A DNA stretch of 32,269 nt, taken from assembly GCA_937901225.1 (NCBI GenBank), contig CALCGX010000044.1, positions 1-32,269 of the forward strand, in the 5' to 3' direction. Each line of letters begins with the position of its first letter. The stretch's first letter is position 1. Source of the DNA: an uncultured Bacteroidales bacterium (GTDB lineage: Bacteria; Bacteroidota; Bacteroidia; Bacteroidales; Paludibacteraceae). The position numbers were made by a program, and so were the translations under genes. A model generated the notes under the pieces. It was given only the letters and a program-made list of their open reading frames with translations, was not told where the DNA came from and did no database searches. Positions 16,368 to 24,280 of the stretch are shown here, in pieces.

Positions 16368-17384
16368 TTGACCATTTACCACTTGAGTAAAACGAGATAC
16401 ATATGGCTGATTGTATGGGTGTTGTTATCGGGAGCAACACTGAGTAGCGCGCATGCTAAACTCGCTTCAAAGGACACACTCAGTGTAGAAGAAGAGCAAC
16501 AGTTTCTGTATTATTTCTACGAAGCACAACGCCTTATACAAAAAGAGGAAATTCTTCCTGCATGGGAACTAACACAATTTTGCTATGCGCTCAATCCTAA
16601 CAATGCAACAGTCAACAACTACATGGGCGTATTCTTGGACGCATTCGATCAGAAGGCAGAAGCGATAGGATATTTCCGTAGGGCTTTCGAACTAGATCCT
16701 AACGAATATTGGTATCAATACACATTGTACCTACTGAATAGCGAAGATAAAAAGCAGAAAAAAAATGCCATACAAAACCTAGAGATGGTCGCAAAAACCA
16801 AACTAAAAGATGAAAATGTACAAGGCATGCTGCAAAAGGCATACGTACATATAGGCGACTACAAAAAGGCATTGACACTACAAGATCGACTAGATTCTAT
16901 TGTGGGTTACAACGCTATGAGCGCCATGCAACGTTATCGGCTCAATGCGCTGATGAAAAACAGCAAACAAGCCATCTACGAAGTGGAGCGCTACCTTGAG
17001 GAAGACCCTAACGATGTGCAGTTTCAGGTGTTTCGCGCACAGTTGTACGAACAAACGCATCAGCCCTCAGAGAAAATGATTGAGGCATACACTGCTTTGC
17101 TGCGATTTGATCCACGCAACTTGATGCTGATGAATAACTTAGCGTGGCATCTATGCTTATCCAACACAGATTTAGATCAGGCGGAATCATTGTCGCGCAC
17201 CACCATCATGCAAGAGCCAAGCAACCCAACCTACTTAGACACCTACGCATGGATCATGTATAAGAAAGGCGACTATCAGACGGCATTTTTCTATATTCAG
17301 CGCGCATTGGAGAACGCCACAGATGAAGCTAAAGAGGAGATTACAATGCACTACAAAGCAATATTGAAGAAGTTGAAATTATGA
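16368..17384 (+). CDS. Secreted tetratricopeptide-repeat protein
   Basis: A 338-residue protein with an N-terminal signal peptide (basic YHLSKTR, hydrophobic WLIVWVLLSG, cleavage plausible after SSAHA at residue 30). The rest is helical TPR repeats: recognisable units include NNYMGVFLDAFDQKAEAIGY with FELDPN, a second around PNDVQFQVFRAQLYEQ, and C-terminal NPTYLDTYAWIMYKKGDYQ with ALENA. It is probably a periplasmic or outer-membrane-attached scaffold for envelope proteins. No in-frame ATG precedes the signal peptide; TTG at 16368 or TTG at 16383 must be used, so the exact start is uncertain. It overlaps the DUF4292 gene by 4 bases (ATGA). Confidence 0.88.
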   Translation: MTIYHLSKTRYIWLIVWVLLSGATLSSAHAKLASKDTLSVEEEQQFLYYFYEAQRLIQKEEILPAWELTQFCYALNPNNATVNNYMGVFLDAFDQKAEAIGYFRRAFELDPNEYWYQYTLYLLNSEDKKQKKNAIQNLEMVAKTKLKDENVQGMLQKAYVHIGDYKKALTLQDRLDSIVGYNAMSAMQRYRLNALMKNSKQAIYEVERYLEEDPNDVQFQVFRAQLYEQTHQPSEKMIEAYTALLRFDPRNLMLMNNLAWHLCLSNTDLDQAESLSRTTIMQEPSNPTYLDTYAWIMYKKGDYQTAFFYIQRALENATDEAKEEITMHYKAILKKLKL

Positions 17385-17914
17385 AACGCATCATACCCAT
17401 AATAGCACTGCTTGCTCTGCTTTTATCTTCCTGTGGCACACAGCGACAAACACAGCCTCATCGCTATCAGACGTTAAGCCAAAAAGCAAGCGCAACCTTG
17501 GAGCTAGATCAGCATAAATACACTATGGGGTGTTCAGTACAGATGTGGCGCAACGAACTGATCATACTGTCTTTGCAACCTATGCTTGGCATAGAAATGC
17601 TACGCATGGAAGCCACCAAAGACAGTGTAATCATAGTGGATAAGATGAACCGACGATATACTGTGATTGCATACAATATGTTTGCTAATCAGGTAAGTCC
17701 GAAGCCTTCATTCCGCCTCATTCAAGACTTCGTCAGCGCACCTATTACACCCGAAAAGGACCAGAAAAATCAAATAGACTTCTCCTTTGGAAATCATACA
17801 ATTCGGATTACGTGCAAGTTCTCACAACGAGAATACAACACACTAAATACACCCAAACGATTGGATTTACAGAAATACAAACAAGTATCCCTGCGCGACA
17901 TATTACCCTTATGA
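17381..17914 (+). CDS. DUF4292-family lipoprotein
   Basis: A 177-residue lipoprotein: MKRIIPIIALLALLLSSC gives a lipobox with Cys18. The mature part is a beta-rich domain of the LolA/LolB-like type. The opening LSQKASATLELDQHKYTMGC followed by LQPMLGIEMLRMEATKDSV is the usual DUF4292 pattern. By fold it may bind lipid or lipoprotein acyl chains in the periplasm, but no reaction has been demonstrated from sequence. It is overlapped by 4 bases at both ends (TPR gene upstream, EnvC-like gene downstream), so the three are translationally coupled and probably act together. Confidence 0.85.
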   Translation: MKRIIPIIALLALLLSSCGTQRQTQPHRYQTLSQKASATLELDQHKYTMGCSVQMWRNELIILSLQPMLGIEMLRMEATKDSVIIVDKMNRRYTVIAYNMFANQVSPKPSFRLIQDFVSAPITPEKDQKNQIDFSFGNHTIRITCKFSQREYNTLNTPKRLDLQKYKQVSLRDILPL

Positions 17915-19077
17915 AAAAAATAGGTATCATACATATACTGCTCTTGGTGGCATTGATGCTACCCGCACAGAGTGTAAAGGAGTTGCAAAAGCAGCAGCGT
18001 GAACTGCAACAGCAGTTGGAAGAAACCAGCAAAATGCTCAAGCAAACCAAGCAAAACGAAACCGCTACTGTCAACAAACTCAACCTACTCAACAATGATA
18101 TCAAAACCCGTAAAAAACTCATCAACTCCATCCAGTCAGAGATTAGCGGATTGAATGGCGAGATGGGGCAACTACGTGCCAAACGTGCTGATTTGCAAGA
18201 GCAATTAGAGGCATGCAAAGCCGATTATGCACGATTGGTGCGTGAGACACACTATGCCGATATCCAGCAATCGCCACTATATTTCTTGCTCTCTGCTGAA
18301 AATTTTCAGCAACTGATACGCCGCATTCGTTACATGCAAGAGTTTGCTGCTTATCGCAAACAGCAAGTACGACAAATCGAAAGCTTACAAACGGACATCG
18401 ACATACAAAACAATCTACTCGTACAACGTCGCGACGACCGTACCAGTGCACTCAAAAAGCAAAAACGCGAACAAGAGAAATTGAGTAGCGACGAGCGTAA
18501 GCAGAAGAACATGCTACAGTCACTCAAGAAACAAGAGAAAGATCTGCTTGCTAAGCAAAAAGAGCAACAAAAGAAAGCAGATGCACTCAACAAGAAAATT
18601 GAGGAAATGATTGCCAAGCAAGTACGCACCACTACCACGCTTACCAAAGAGCAACAACTCATTGCTGGTGGGTTCGAGGCCAACCAAGGACGTATGCCAT
18701 GGCCCGTTGAGAAAGGATATATTAGCGGATATTTTGGTAAACACAAGCACCCTGTGCATGAGCACGTGACAATTGACAACAAGGGTATTTACCTGCAGAC
18801 TGTTCAAGGTGGTGCCGCGCGAGCTATCTACGAGGGAGAGGTGACATGGTGCGCACAAATGAATGGCAATTATGCTGTGATTATCCAACATGGTAACTAC
18901 CGTACCGTATATTCGCCACTTAAATCCATCAACGTCAAGCAAGGTGACAAAGTGACAGCAAAACAATCTATTGGCACCATCTACACAGATGCCAACGAAG
19001 ATAACAAAACGGAGCTATATTTCCAACTCTACAAAGACCGCTCTATTTTGAATCCAAGTTTGTGGTTAGCGCAATGA
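17911..19077 (+). CDS. EnvC-like murein hydrolase activator (degenerate M23 domain)
   Basis: A 388-residue exported protein: signal peptide at residues 1-20, a long Gln/Lys/Glu-rich coiled coil at about 22-245, and a C-terminal LytM/M23 domain at about 265-388. The M23 zinc ligands are not kept: the usual HxH near the end is replaced by TELYFQL, and the first His site reads HEHVTIDNKG. Such degenerate LytM proteins (EnvC, NlpD) activate cell-wall amidases during septal splitting instead of cutting peptidoglycan, and EnvC is controlled by FtsEX. An ftsE gene is at 9141-9806. A longer frame starts at 17812, but the ATG at 17911 gives the signal peptide and an ATGA overlap. Confidence 0.92.
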   Translation: MKKIGIIHILLLVALMLPAQSVKELQKQQRELQQQLEETSKMLKQTKQNETATVNKLNLLNNDIKTRKKLINSIQSEISGLNGEMGQLRAKRADLQEQLEACKADYARLVRETHYADIQQSPLYFLLSAENFQQLIRRIRYMQEFAAYRKQQVRQIESLQTDIDIQNNLLVQRRDDRTSALKKQKREQEKLSSDERKQKNMLQSLKKQEKDLLAKQKEQQKKADALNKKIEEMIAKQVRTTTTLTKEQQLIAGGFEANQGRMPWPVEKGYISGYFGKHKHPVHEHVTIDNKGIYLQTVQGGAARAIYEGEVTWCAQMNGNYAVIIQHGNYRTVYSPLKSINVKQGDKVTAKQSIGTIYTDANEDNKTELYFQLYKDRSILNPSLWLAQ

Positions 19078-19105
19078 TGATTGATAACTTTAGAATTCAA
19101 AGCAT

Positions 19106-19576
19106 ATGAAGAAAAATAAAATAATATTACTGCTAGTCTGCTTAGTAGCATTCTGCAGTTGCAAACAAAACGATTGGCTTGATTGGAAAGCACAAAACGA
19201 ACTATGGCTCATTCAAAATGCTCAGCAAGAGGGAGTTATAACAACCCCTACTGGATTGCAATACAAGTGTATTGAACCAGGATTGCCTAATTATGCCCGT
19301 CCTGATGATGCCAAGATGGTTACTATCAGTTATGCAGGCGAACTAATCAATGGTTATGAGTTTGATTCCAACGAGAATTACTCAGGCTATGTCAGTAGTT
19401 TTGTACCTGGTTTCAGCGAAGGTCTAAAAAAGATGGAGAAATATGGCATCTACGAACTATATATCCCATATTCATTAGGATATGGTGTAAAAGGTGCTGG
19501 TACTGAAGGCACAAGCAGCCATATCCCCCCCTACTCTACACTGATTTTCACAGTAGAATTGCATGATGTCAATTGA
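19106..19576 (+). CDS. FKBP-type peptidyl-prolyl isomerase, lipoprotein
   Basis: A 156-residue protein with a lipoprotein signal ending in VAFCSC (acylation at Cys17 or Cys19). The FKBP domain at about 45-155 has TGLQYKCIEPG, VTISYAGELINGYEFDSN, VPGFSEGLKKM, IPYSLGYG and IPPYSTLIFTVEL. These are the expected FKBP strands, although the domain is short and several pocket aromatic residues differ from the consensus. It probably assists folding of periplasmic or outer-membrane proteins. It follows the EnvC-like gene by 28 bases and shares one base with the next lipoprotein gene. Confidence 0.9.
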   Translation: MKKNKIILLLVCLVAFCSCKQNDWLDWKAQNELWLIQNAQQEGVITTPTGLQYKCIEPGLPNYARPDDAKMVTISYAGELINGYEFDSNENYSGYVSSFVPGFSEGLKKMEKYGIYELYIPYSLGYGVKGAGTEGTSSHIPPYSTLIFTVELHDVN

Positions 19577-20034
19577 TGAAACGCCATAGCATCATATTAT
19601 TGCTCATTGCATGTCTTGGCATCGGCTGCGAAGATACCAATTTTCGTTCATCCGTACCCAATGTACCTGTGAGTTACAACTTGTACATCACACGTGAGCA
19701 TCCACATTTCATCATCGACAATGGTTTCCAAACCATGACCATCACCGAACACAAATTCGAGCGCGAATACATCGGCTACGCAGGCCTACTAATATGGGTA
19801 GGCATGGATGGACACTATCATGCAGCCGACCTATGCTGCCCACATTGCCTTAAACCCAAAAGGCCTGTAGCAATCGACGGACTATATGCCGTTTGTCCGC
19901 TTTGTGACGAACATTTCGATTTGGGCTATGGCTATGCTGTACCCACCAAAGGGATCACTCGCGAACCGCTCCGCAAATACCAAGCGCTCACACAACAAAC
20001 AGCCACGGGATTAACTCTCCGTATCACCAACTAA
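19576..20034 (+). CDS. Lipoprotein with a Rieske-type [2Fe-2S] site
   Basis: A 152-residue protein with a lipobox at LGIGC (Cys18). The Rieske ligand pattern is visible: Cys88-Pro-His90 and Cys110-Asp-Glu-His113, separated by 19 residues, slightly more than usual. Extra cysteines at 87, 91 and 107 surround the cluster. The domain is followed by GITREPLRKYQ, as in Rieske-like domains of Bacteroidetes. It may be an electron-transfer lipoprotein, but no redox partner is encoded nearby and the function is unknown. ATG at 19576 overlaps the FKBP stop (TGATG); a TTG three bases earlier is possible but unnecessary. Confidence 0.75.
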   Translation: MKRHSIILLLIACLGIGCEDTNFRSSVPNVPVSYNLYITREHPHFIIDNGFQTMTITEHKFEREYIGYAGLLIWVGMDGHYHAADLCCPHCLKPKRPVAIDGLYAVCPLCDEHFDLGYGYAVPTKGITREPLRKYQALTQQTATGLTLRITN

Positions 20035-20047
20035 ACGTTTACCATCC

Positions 20048-23000
20048 ATGCTCTCCATCTACAACGCCTCTGCTGGAAGTGGCAAGACTTTTGCCCTCAC
20101 ACGCGAATACTTGCGCATGTTGCTTCGCGACACGCAAGGCGTTGATGATAAGCGACTTCCACATAGTCGAATCTTGGCTGTAACCTTCACAAAAAAATCC
20201 ACTGCCGAGATGAAGGAGCGCATCCTACGCGAGTTATATACCCTATCCACCGCCCCTAACCAATCCGACTATATCAAGGATTTTTGCCAAGATGCCACCT
20301 TGAATTTAACCCAAAAGCAGATTCAACAACGTGCACAGCACTTGCTGGTAGGAATCCTGCAAGACTACACACGCTTTTCTGTCTCCACCATCGATGGGTT
20401 CTTCCAACAAGTCATCCGCACTTTTGCTCGGGAACTCGGACTTTCTGCCACCTACGACCTATCGCTGGATGGCGATGAGATGATTCAGCAGGCCGTGGAT
20501 GACATCTTCAAGCGTATCCGACAAGAGCATAGCGACGACAAGGAACTCATAGAATGGATGATGGATTTCATTCAGAAGAACATCGATGATGACCACCAGT
20601 GGAATCCCAACAATGCAATCAAGAGTTTTGCCAAGCAACTGCTCCGCGAACAAGTCATATTACGAATGCCCGAGTTGCAACAAGTCTTCTCCGACAAGAG
20701 TTTTATGCGACAATATCGCTCCAATCTGTTGCAAATATGCCAGGATAAAGAGCAAGCCGTAGCGCAACTGCTTACGCAAGCAACTGCCATATTTTCCACC
20801 CAACAAGGCTGGCAAACCAACATACTCAAAGCATTCAAAAAATCACCAGAAGAATGGCTGATGGGTAATATGGGCAAGACATTCTTCAATATCCTTGACA
20901 ATCCAGCCAGCATCTTCGTTAAGGGCAAGACTACTAAGGAGGAGCAGCAGCTCCTGCTCGCTATCTACGAGCAGCAACTCGCTCCTATATTCCTATCGCT
21001 CAACGACTTATGCACAGGTACATCTGCGCAAGATTATGCGACTGCCAAAGCGATTCTTCCACACCTCTACACATTAGGAATCCTGCAAGATGTGGCAAAG
21101 CAAATCGAGGATACCAATCGCAATCTGGGGCGTTTGCCTATATCCGAAACCAACCAATTAGTACACCAAATCATCGACGGACAAGATACACCATTCATAT
21201 ACGAACGCTTCGGACAGTACTTTCGTCACTATATGATTGATGAGTTTCAAGATACCAGCGCATTGCAATGGGAAAACTTCATGCCGCTCATTCGCGAGAG
21301 TGATAGCTATCAAGCAGACAACCTCATCGTGGGTGATGTCAAGCAAAGTATCTATCGTTTCCGCAACTCCGACTGGAGTCTGCTCAAGCATCTCCACGAG
21401 CAGTTTCCAAGCCACAAAGCATACCACATGCCTCACAACTGGCGCACAGCACCGGTCATCATCGAGGAAAACGAAAAACTCATACAGCAATTCACCACGC
21501 ACGTTGCGAAGAACATATGCGACAAATACAATCAACCTGATTTAGGAACAGACATTTACTACATATTTGATCCCGCATACATGCATCAAGAGCCAGCCAA
21601 AAACTATGCTGGCTATTTCCATATGCAGTTCTTCGATGGCAATGATGCAGAAGAGCAAACCCTCAACAACTTGCACCTCCAACTACAATCTTTCCTTCAA
21701 GAAGGCATTGAACTAAAGCGAGTTACGTTGTTAGTTCGCTACACCCACGAGGCTATCAATCTTGCCCATTTCCTCATCAGCAAGGGCTATAATGTGCAAT
21801 CATCCGAAGGCCTACAAATTGGTTCGCATCCAGCCATACAACTTCTCATCAACTTGCTCAAACAAGACAATACTCAACTCAACACCATCGACCAAGCATA
21901 CATCCATCAGACCTACGGACAACTCACCCCCGAGCAAACCAACAGCATACTTCAAGCCCAGCACTTACCTCTTTACGAGCAAGTTCAAACGCTTATCAAC
22001 CTACTACAACTCACTCAGCAAGAAGGAGTTGCACCATACTTAACCGCTTTCCAAGACCTCATCTATCAATTCACCAAAAGTCGTGTAGCGGACCGAAAAG
22101 CGTTTCTTGAATATTGGGAACGAAAAGGTAAAAACAAAACCATTGCGGCATCCCAAACAGCCGATACCATACGTATCATGACCATTCATAGCAGCAAAGG
22201 CCTGGAGTTTGACATCGTATTCATCCCATTCTTTACGTGGGAACTCACCAAAGAACGAGCAAGCGACATCATCTGGTGCGTACCTCAAACACCGCCATTC
22301 AATCAGTTACCTCTGGTGGCTGTACATCCATCTAAGAAACTGCTACAATCACATTTCACGAACGAGTACATTCAAGACAAGTTAGCACAAACCATTGATA
22401 ATCTAAACCTTACCTACGTAGCCATCACACGTCCTAAGTACCGTCTATACATCTACGGACAACTCAATAGCCGCTCCTCCCATAGTGTGGGAGCAGAGGT
22501 ATTTGCGCTCTACAAAGACCTACTCAACGACCAACTCACCTACTGCAAACCAGCGGAAGGCACACCAGCCCCGCTTCCTCCACTCAAACCAGAAACTACG
22601 ACCACCTATCCCGCTACATATATCGCAGAACCTATCCGCTCGCGCCTCACACTACGAAGCCGAGCAGAAGATGATTTTGCTCCTGACACACCGCTTGCAA
22701 CCGTTGATTTGGGTATTCTCATGCACCTATGGCTATCATATATCCGCACATGGGACGATGCCGAACCTACACTTGCTAAACTTATCAGACAAGGTCAAGT
22801 CACTAATAATCAAGCACAAGAGATGCGCCAACAGTTACAAAAGCTACAAGCACTTATCGCACGTGAGAACCACCACGATTGGTTCTCCAACCAATATACC
22901 ATTCTATCCGAACAAGACATCATCACCCCTTCGGGCAATATGCAACGCCCTGATCGTGTGATGATTAGCGGGAAACATGCCATCGTAATCGACTATAAGT

Positions 23001-23131
23001 TCGGACACGAACAACCCACATCCCACCTCGAGCAGGTGCGTGACTACATGTCATTGCTCCGCCAAATGGGCTACACCACCGAGGGCTATATCATCTACAA
23101 CGCATTACAAACTATTCACTCCATACAATGA
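20048..23131 (+). CDS. UvrD/RecB-type helicase-nuclease (AddA-like)
   Basis: A 1027-residue superfamily 1 helicase fused to a C-terminal PD-(D/E)XK nuclease. Helicase motifs: Walker A NASAGSGKTF (6-15), motif II DEFQDTS with Asp398-Glu399, GDVKQSIYRFR, TIHSSKGLEFDIVF and YVAITRPKYRLYIY. Nuclease residues: Asp969 in RPDRV, then Asp982 and Lys984 in VIDYKFG. This arrangement matches AddA/RecB proteins, which resect double-strand breaks to load RecA. The AddB-type partner, often next door in Bacteroidetes, is not in the window. The stop overlaps the rimM start by 4 bases. Confidence 0.92.
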   Translation: MLSIYNASAGSGKTFALTREYLRMLLRDTQGVDDKRLPHSRILAVTFTKKSTAEMKERILRELYTLSTAPNQSDYIKDFCQDATLNLTQKQIQQRAQHLLVGILQDYTRFSVSTIDGFFQQVIRTFARELGLSATYDLSLDGDEMIQQAVDDIFKRIRQEHSDDKELIEWMMDFIQKNIDDDHQWNPNNAIKSFAKQLLREQVILRMPELQQVFSDKSFMRQYRSNLLQICQDKEQAVAQLLTQATAIFSTQQGWQTNILKAFKKSPEEWLMGNMGKTFFNILDNPASIFVKGKTTKEEQQLLLAIYEQQLAPIFLSLNDLCTGTSAQDYATAKAILPHLYTLGILQDVAKQIEDTNRNLGRLPISETNQLVHQIIDGQDTPFIYERFGQYFRHYMIDEFQDTSALQWENFMPLIRESDSYQADNLIVGDVKQSIYRFRNSDWSLLKHLHEQFPSHKAYHMPHNWRTAPVIIEENEKLIQQFTTHVAKNICDKYNQPDLGTDIYYIFDPAYMHQEPAKNYAGYFHMQFFDGNDAEEQTLNNLHLQLQSFLQEGIELKRVTLLVRYTHEAINLAHFLISKGYNVQSSEGLQIGSHPAIQLLINLLKQDNTQLNTIDQAYIHQTYGQLTPEQTNSILQAQHLPLYEQVQTLINLLQLTQQEGVAPYLTAFQDLIYQFTKSRVADRKAFLEYWERKGKNKTIAASQTADTIRIMTIHSSKGLEFDIVFIPFFTWELTKERASDIIWCVPQTPPFNQLPLVAVHPSKKLLQSHFTNEYIQDKLAQTIDNLNLTYVAITRPKYRLYIYGQLNSRSSHSVGAEVFALYKDLLNDQLTYCKPAEGTPAPLPPLKPETTTTYPATYIAEPIRSRLTLRSRAEDDFAPDTPLATVDLGILMHLWLSYIRTWDDAEPTLAKLIRQGQVTNNQAQEMRQQLQKLQALIARENHHDWFSNQYTILSEQDIITPSGNMQRPDRVMISGKHAIVIDYKFGHEQPTSHLEQVRDYMSLLRQMGYTTEGYIIYNALQTIHSIQ

Positions 23132-23637
23132 TCACAACCGAACAAGTAATATCCATTGGCCGCATAACCCGCACACACGGCAAACGCGGTGAAATTCAAT
23201 GCCTTACCACCAACGAATATTGGGACAACGCTGAGGCTACCTTCCTCATCCTCAACATCGACAATATCTTCGTCCCTTTCCGCGTACTCGATTGGCGAGG
23301 CAAAGGTAGCGACTCACTCATCTTCCAACTCGATCGTATCAACGACGAGCAATCGGCACAGCAACTCATTGGTTGTCAAGCTTATATACTCGCGTCCGAC
23401 CTCAACGAAGACGACGAACTGTTACCTACCTGGCAGAGTCTCACGGGCTACCGCGTACTCGATACCGACCAAGGCGAACTCGGCACTATCATACACGTAG
23501 ATGAGACCACCATCAATACCCTCATCACACTCGACAACGACCAACTCCTTCCACTACACGAAGATTTTATCATCAACATCGATCAAGAAAACAAGCTACT
23601 AACCATCTGTTTGCCCTTTATATGCACCGCACAATAA
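23128..23637 (+). CDS. rimM: Ribosome maturation factor RimM
   Basis: RimM assists 16S rRNA processing and 30S head maturation by binding S19. The 169-residue protein has the N-terminal RimM domain starting ISIGRITRTHGKRGEI and a C-terminal PRC-barrel-like domain (LTGYRVLDTDQGELGTI, LLPLHEDFIINID). The family's normal PW-type end is replaced by a short tail, CLPFICTAQ, whose last codons and TAA fall in the 11-bp repeat array at 23626-23669. It overlaps the helicase gene by ATGA. Confidence 0.93.
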   Translation: MITTEQVISIGRITRTHGKRGEIQCLTTNEYWDNAEATFLILNIDNIFVPFRVLDWRGKGSDSLIFQLDRINDEQSAQQLIGCQAYILASDLNEDDELLPTWQSLTGYRVLDTDQGELGTIIHVDETTINTLITLDNDQLLPLHEDFIINIDQENKLLTICLPFICTAQ

Positions 23638-23669
23638 CCGCACAATAACCGCACTATAACCGCACTATT
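23626..23669 (+). repeat. 11-bp tandem repeat at the end of rimM
   Basis: Four consecutive units: ACCGCACAATA twice, ACCGCACTATA, ACCGCACTATT. The rimM stop codon (23635-23637) straddles the first unit boundary, so the array encodes the last three residues of RimM and fills the junction to the methyltransferase gene. Confidence 0.9.
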
Positions 23670-23688
23670 CGTTACCCATCTGTTAGCA

Positions 23689-24216
23689 ATGCAAAAGACT
23701 ACTATACAAGAGATGAACCGCCTCACCCCAGAGGCATTCCACGAAGCTAAGAAGGTACCTCTCATCGTGGTACTCGATAATGTCCGCAGCCAACACAATA
23801 TCGGCGCTGTCTTCCGCACAGCAGACGCATTTTGCCTGCAAGGTGTATGGCTATGCGGTATATGCTGCTGCCCGCCCAACAACGAGATCCACAAGACGGC
23901 TCTTGGTGCAGAACTCACCGTGGACTGGCGTTATTTCGAGCATACTTTAGATGCAGTCAAAGCGCTACAAGCCGATGGTTACACCGTATATGCCATCGAG
24001 CAGGCACATGGTTCGACCATGCTTAGCAACCTGCAACTCCCTCAAAATCAAAAGACTGCCATCATCATGGGGCACGAAGTATTCGGCGTACAGCAAGAGG
24101 TAGTAGATGCTGCTAATGGATGTATCGAAATTCCGCAGTATGGCACCAAGCACTCGCTCAACGTCAGTGTCACTGCTGGCATCGTAATGTACCAACTCAG
24201 CAACATGCTCCGCTAA
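23689..24216 (+). CDS. SpoU/TrmH-family RNA 2'-O-methyltransferase
   Basis: A 175-residue SPOUT methyltransferase. The three conserved motifs are present: VLDNVRSQHNIGAVFRTAD (motif 1), IIMGHEVFGVQQEVVDAA (motif 2) and IPQYGTKHSLNVSVTAGI (motif 3), which form the AdoMet-binding trefoil knot and the catalytic Arg/Ser positions. No separate N-terminal substrate-binding domain is present, so it is the short TrmH/TrmL-like form acting on tRNA or rRNA; the target cannot be stated. It lies between two short repeat arrays. Confidence 0.92.
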   Translation: MQKTTIQEMNRLTPEAFHEAKKVPLIVVLDNVRSQHNIGAVFRTADAFCLQGVWLCGICCCPPNNEIHKTALGAELTVDWRYFEHTLDAVKALQADGYTVYAIEQAHGSTMLSNLQLPQNQKTAIIMGHEVFGVQQEVVDAANGCIEIPQYGTKHSLNVSVTAGIVMYQLSNMLR

Positions 24217-24224
24217 CAATAAAT

Positions 24225-24280
24225 TGTCAACTGTAAACTGTCAACTGTTAACTATCAATTGTCAACTATCAACTATAAAA
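24225..24280 (+). repeat. Heptamer tandem repeat (TGTCAAC family) at the U32 gene start
   Basis: Seven consecutive 7-base units: TGTCAAC, TGTAAAC, TGTCAAC, TGTTAAC, TATCAAT, TGTCAAC, TATCAAC (24225-24273), then a degenerate TATAAAA. The TTG start codon of the U32 gene (24259-24261) is created at the junction of two units. It is the same family as 3137-3180, 21 kb away. Confidence 0.9.

Noticed and set aside
17812..17910. N-terminal extension of the EnvC-like protein
   Set aside because: It would overlap DUF4292 coding sequence by about 100 bases and hide the signal peptide; the ATG at 17911 gives the 4-base overlap seen at neighbouring junctions.
18351..18782. 143-codon minus-strand ORF rich in Cys and Ser opposite the EnvC-like gene
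   Set aside because: Its composition is the mirror of Lys/Gln-rich coiled-coil codons on the coding strand; there is no independent evidence of a gene.
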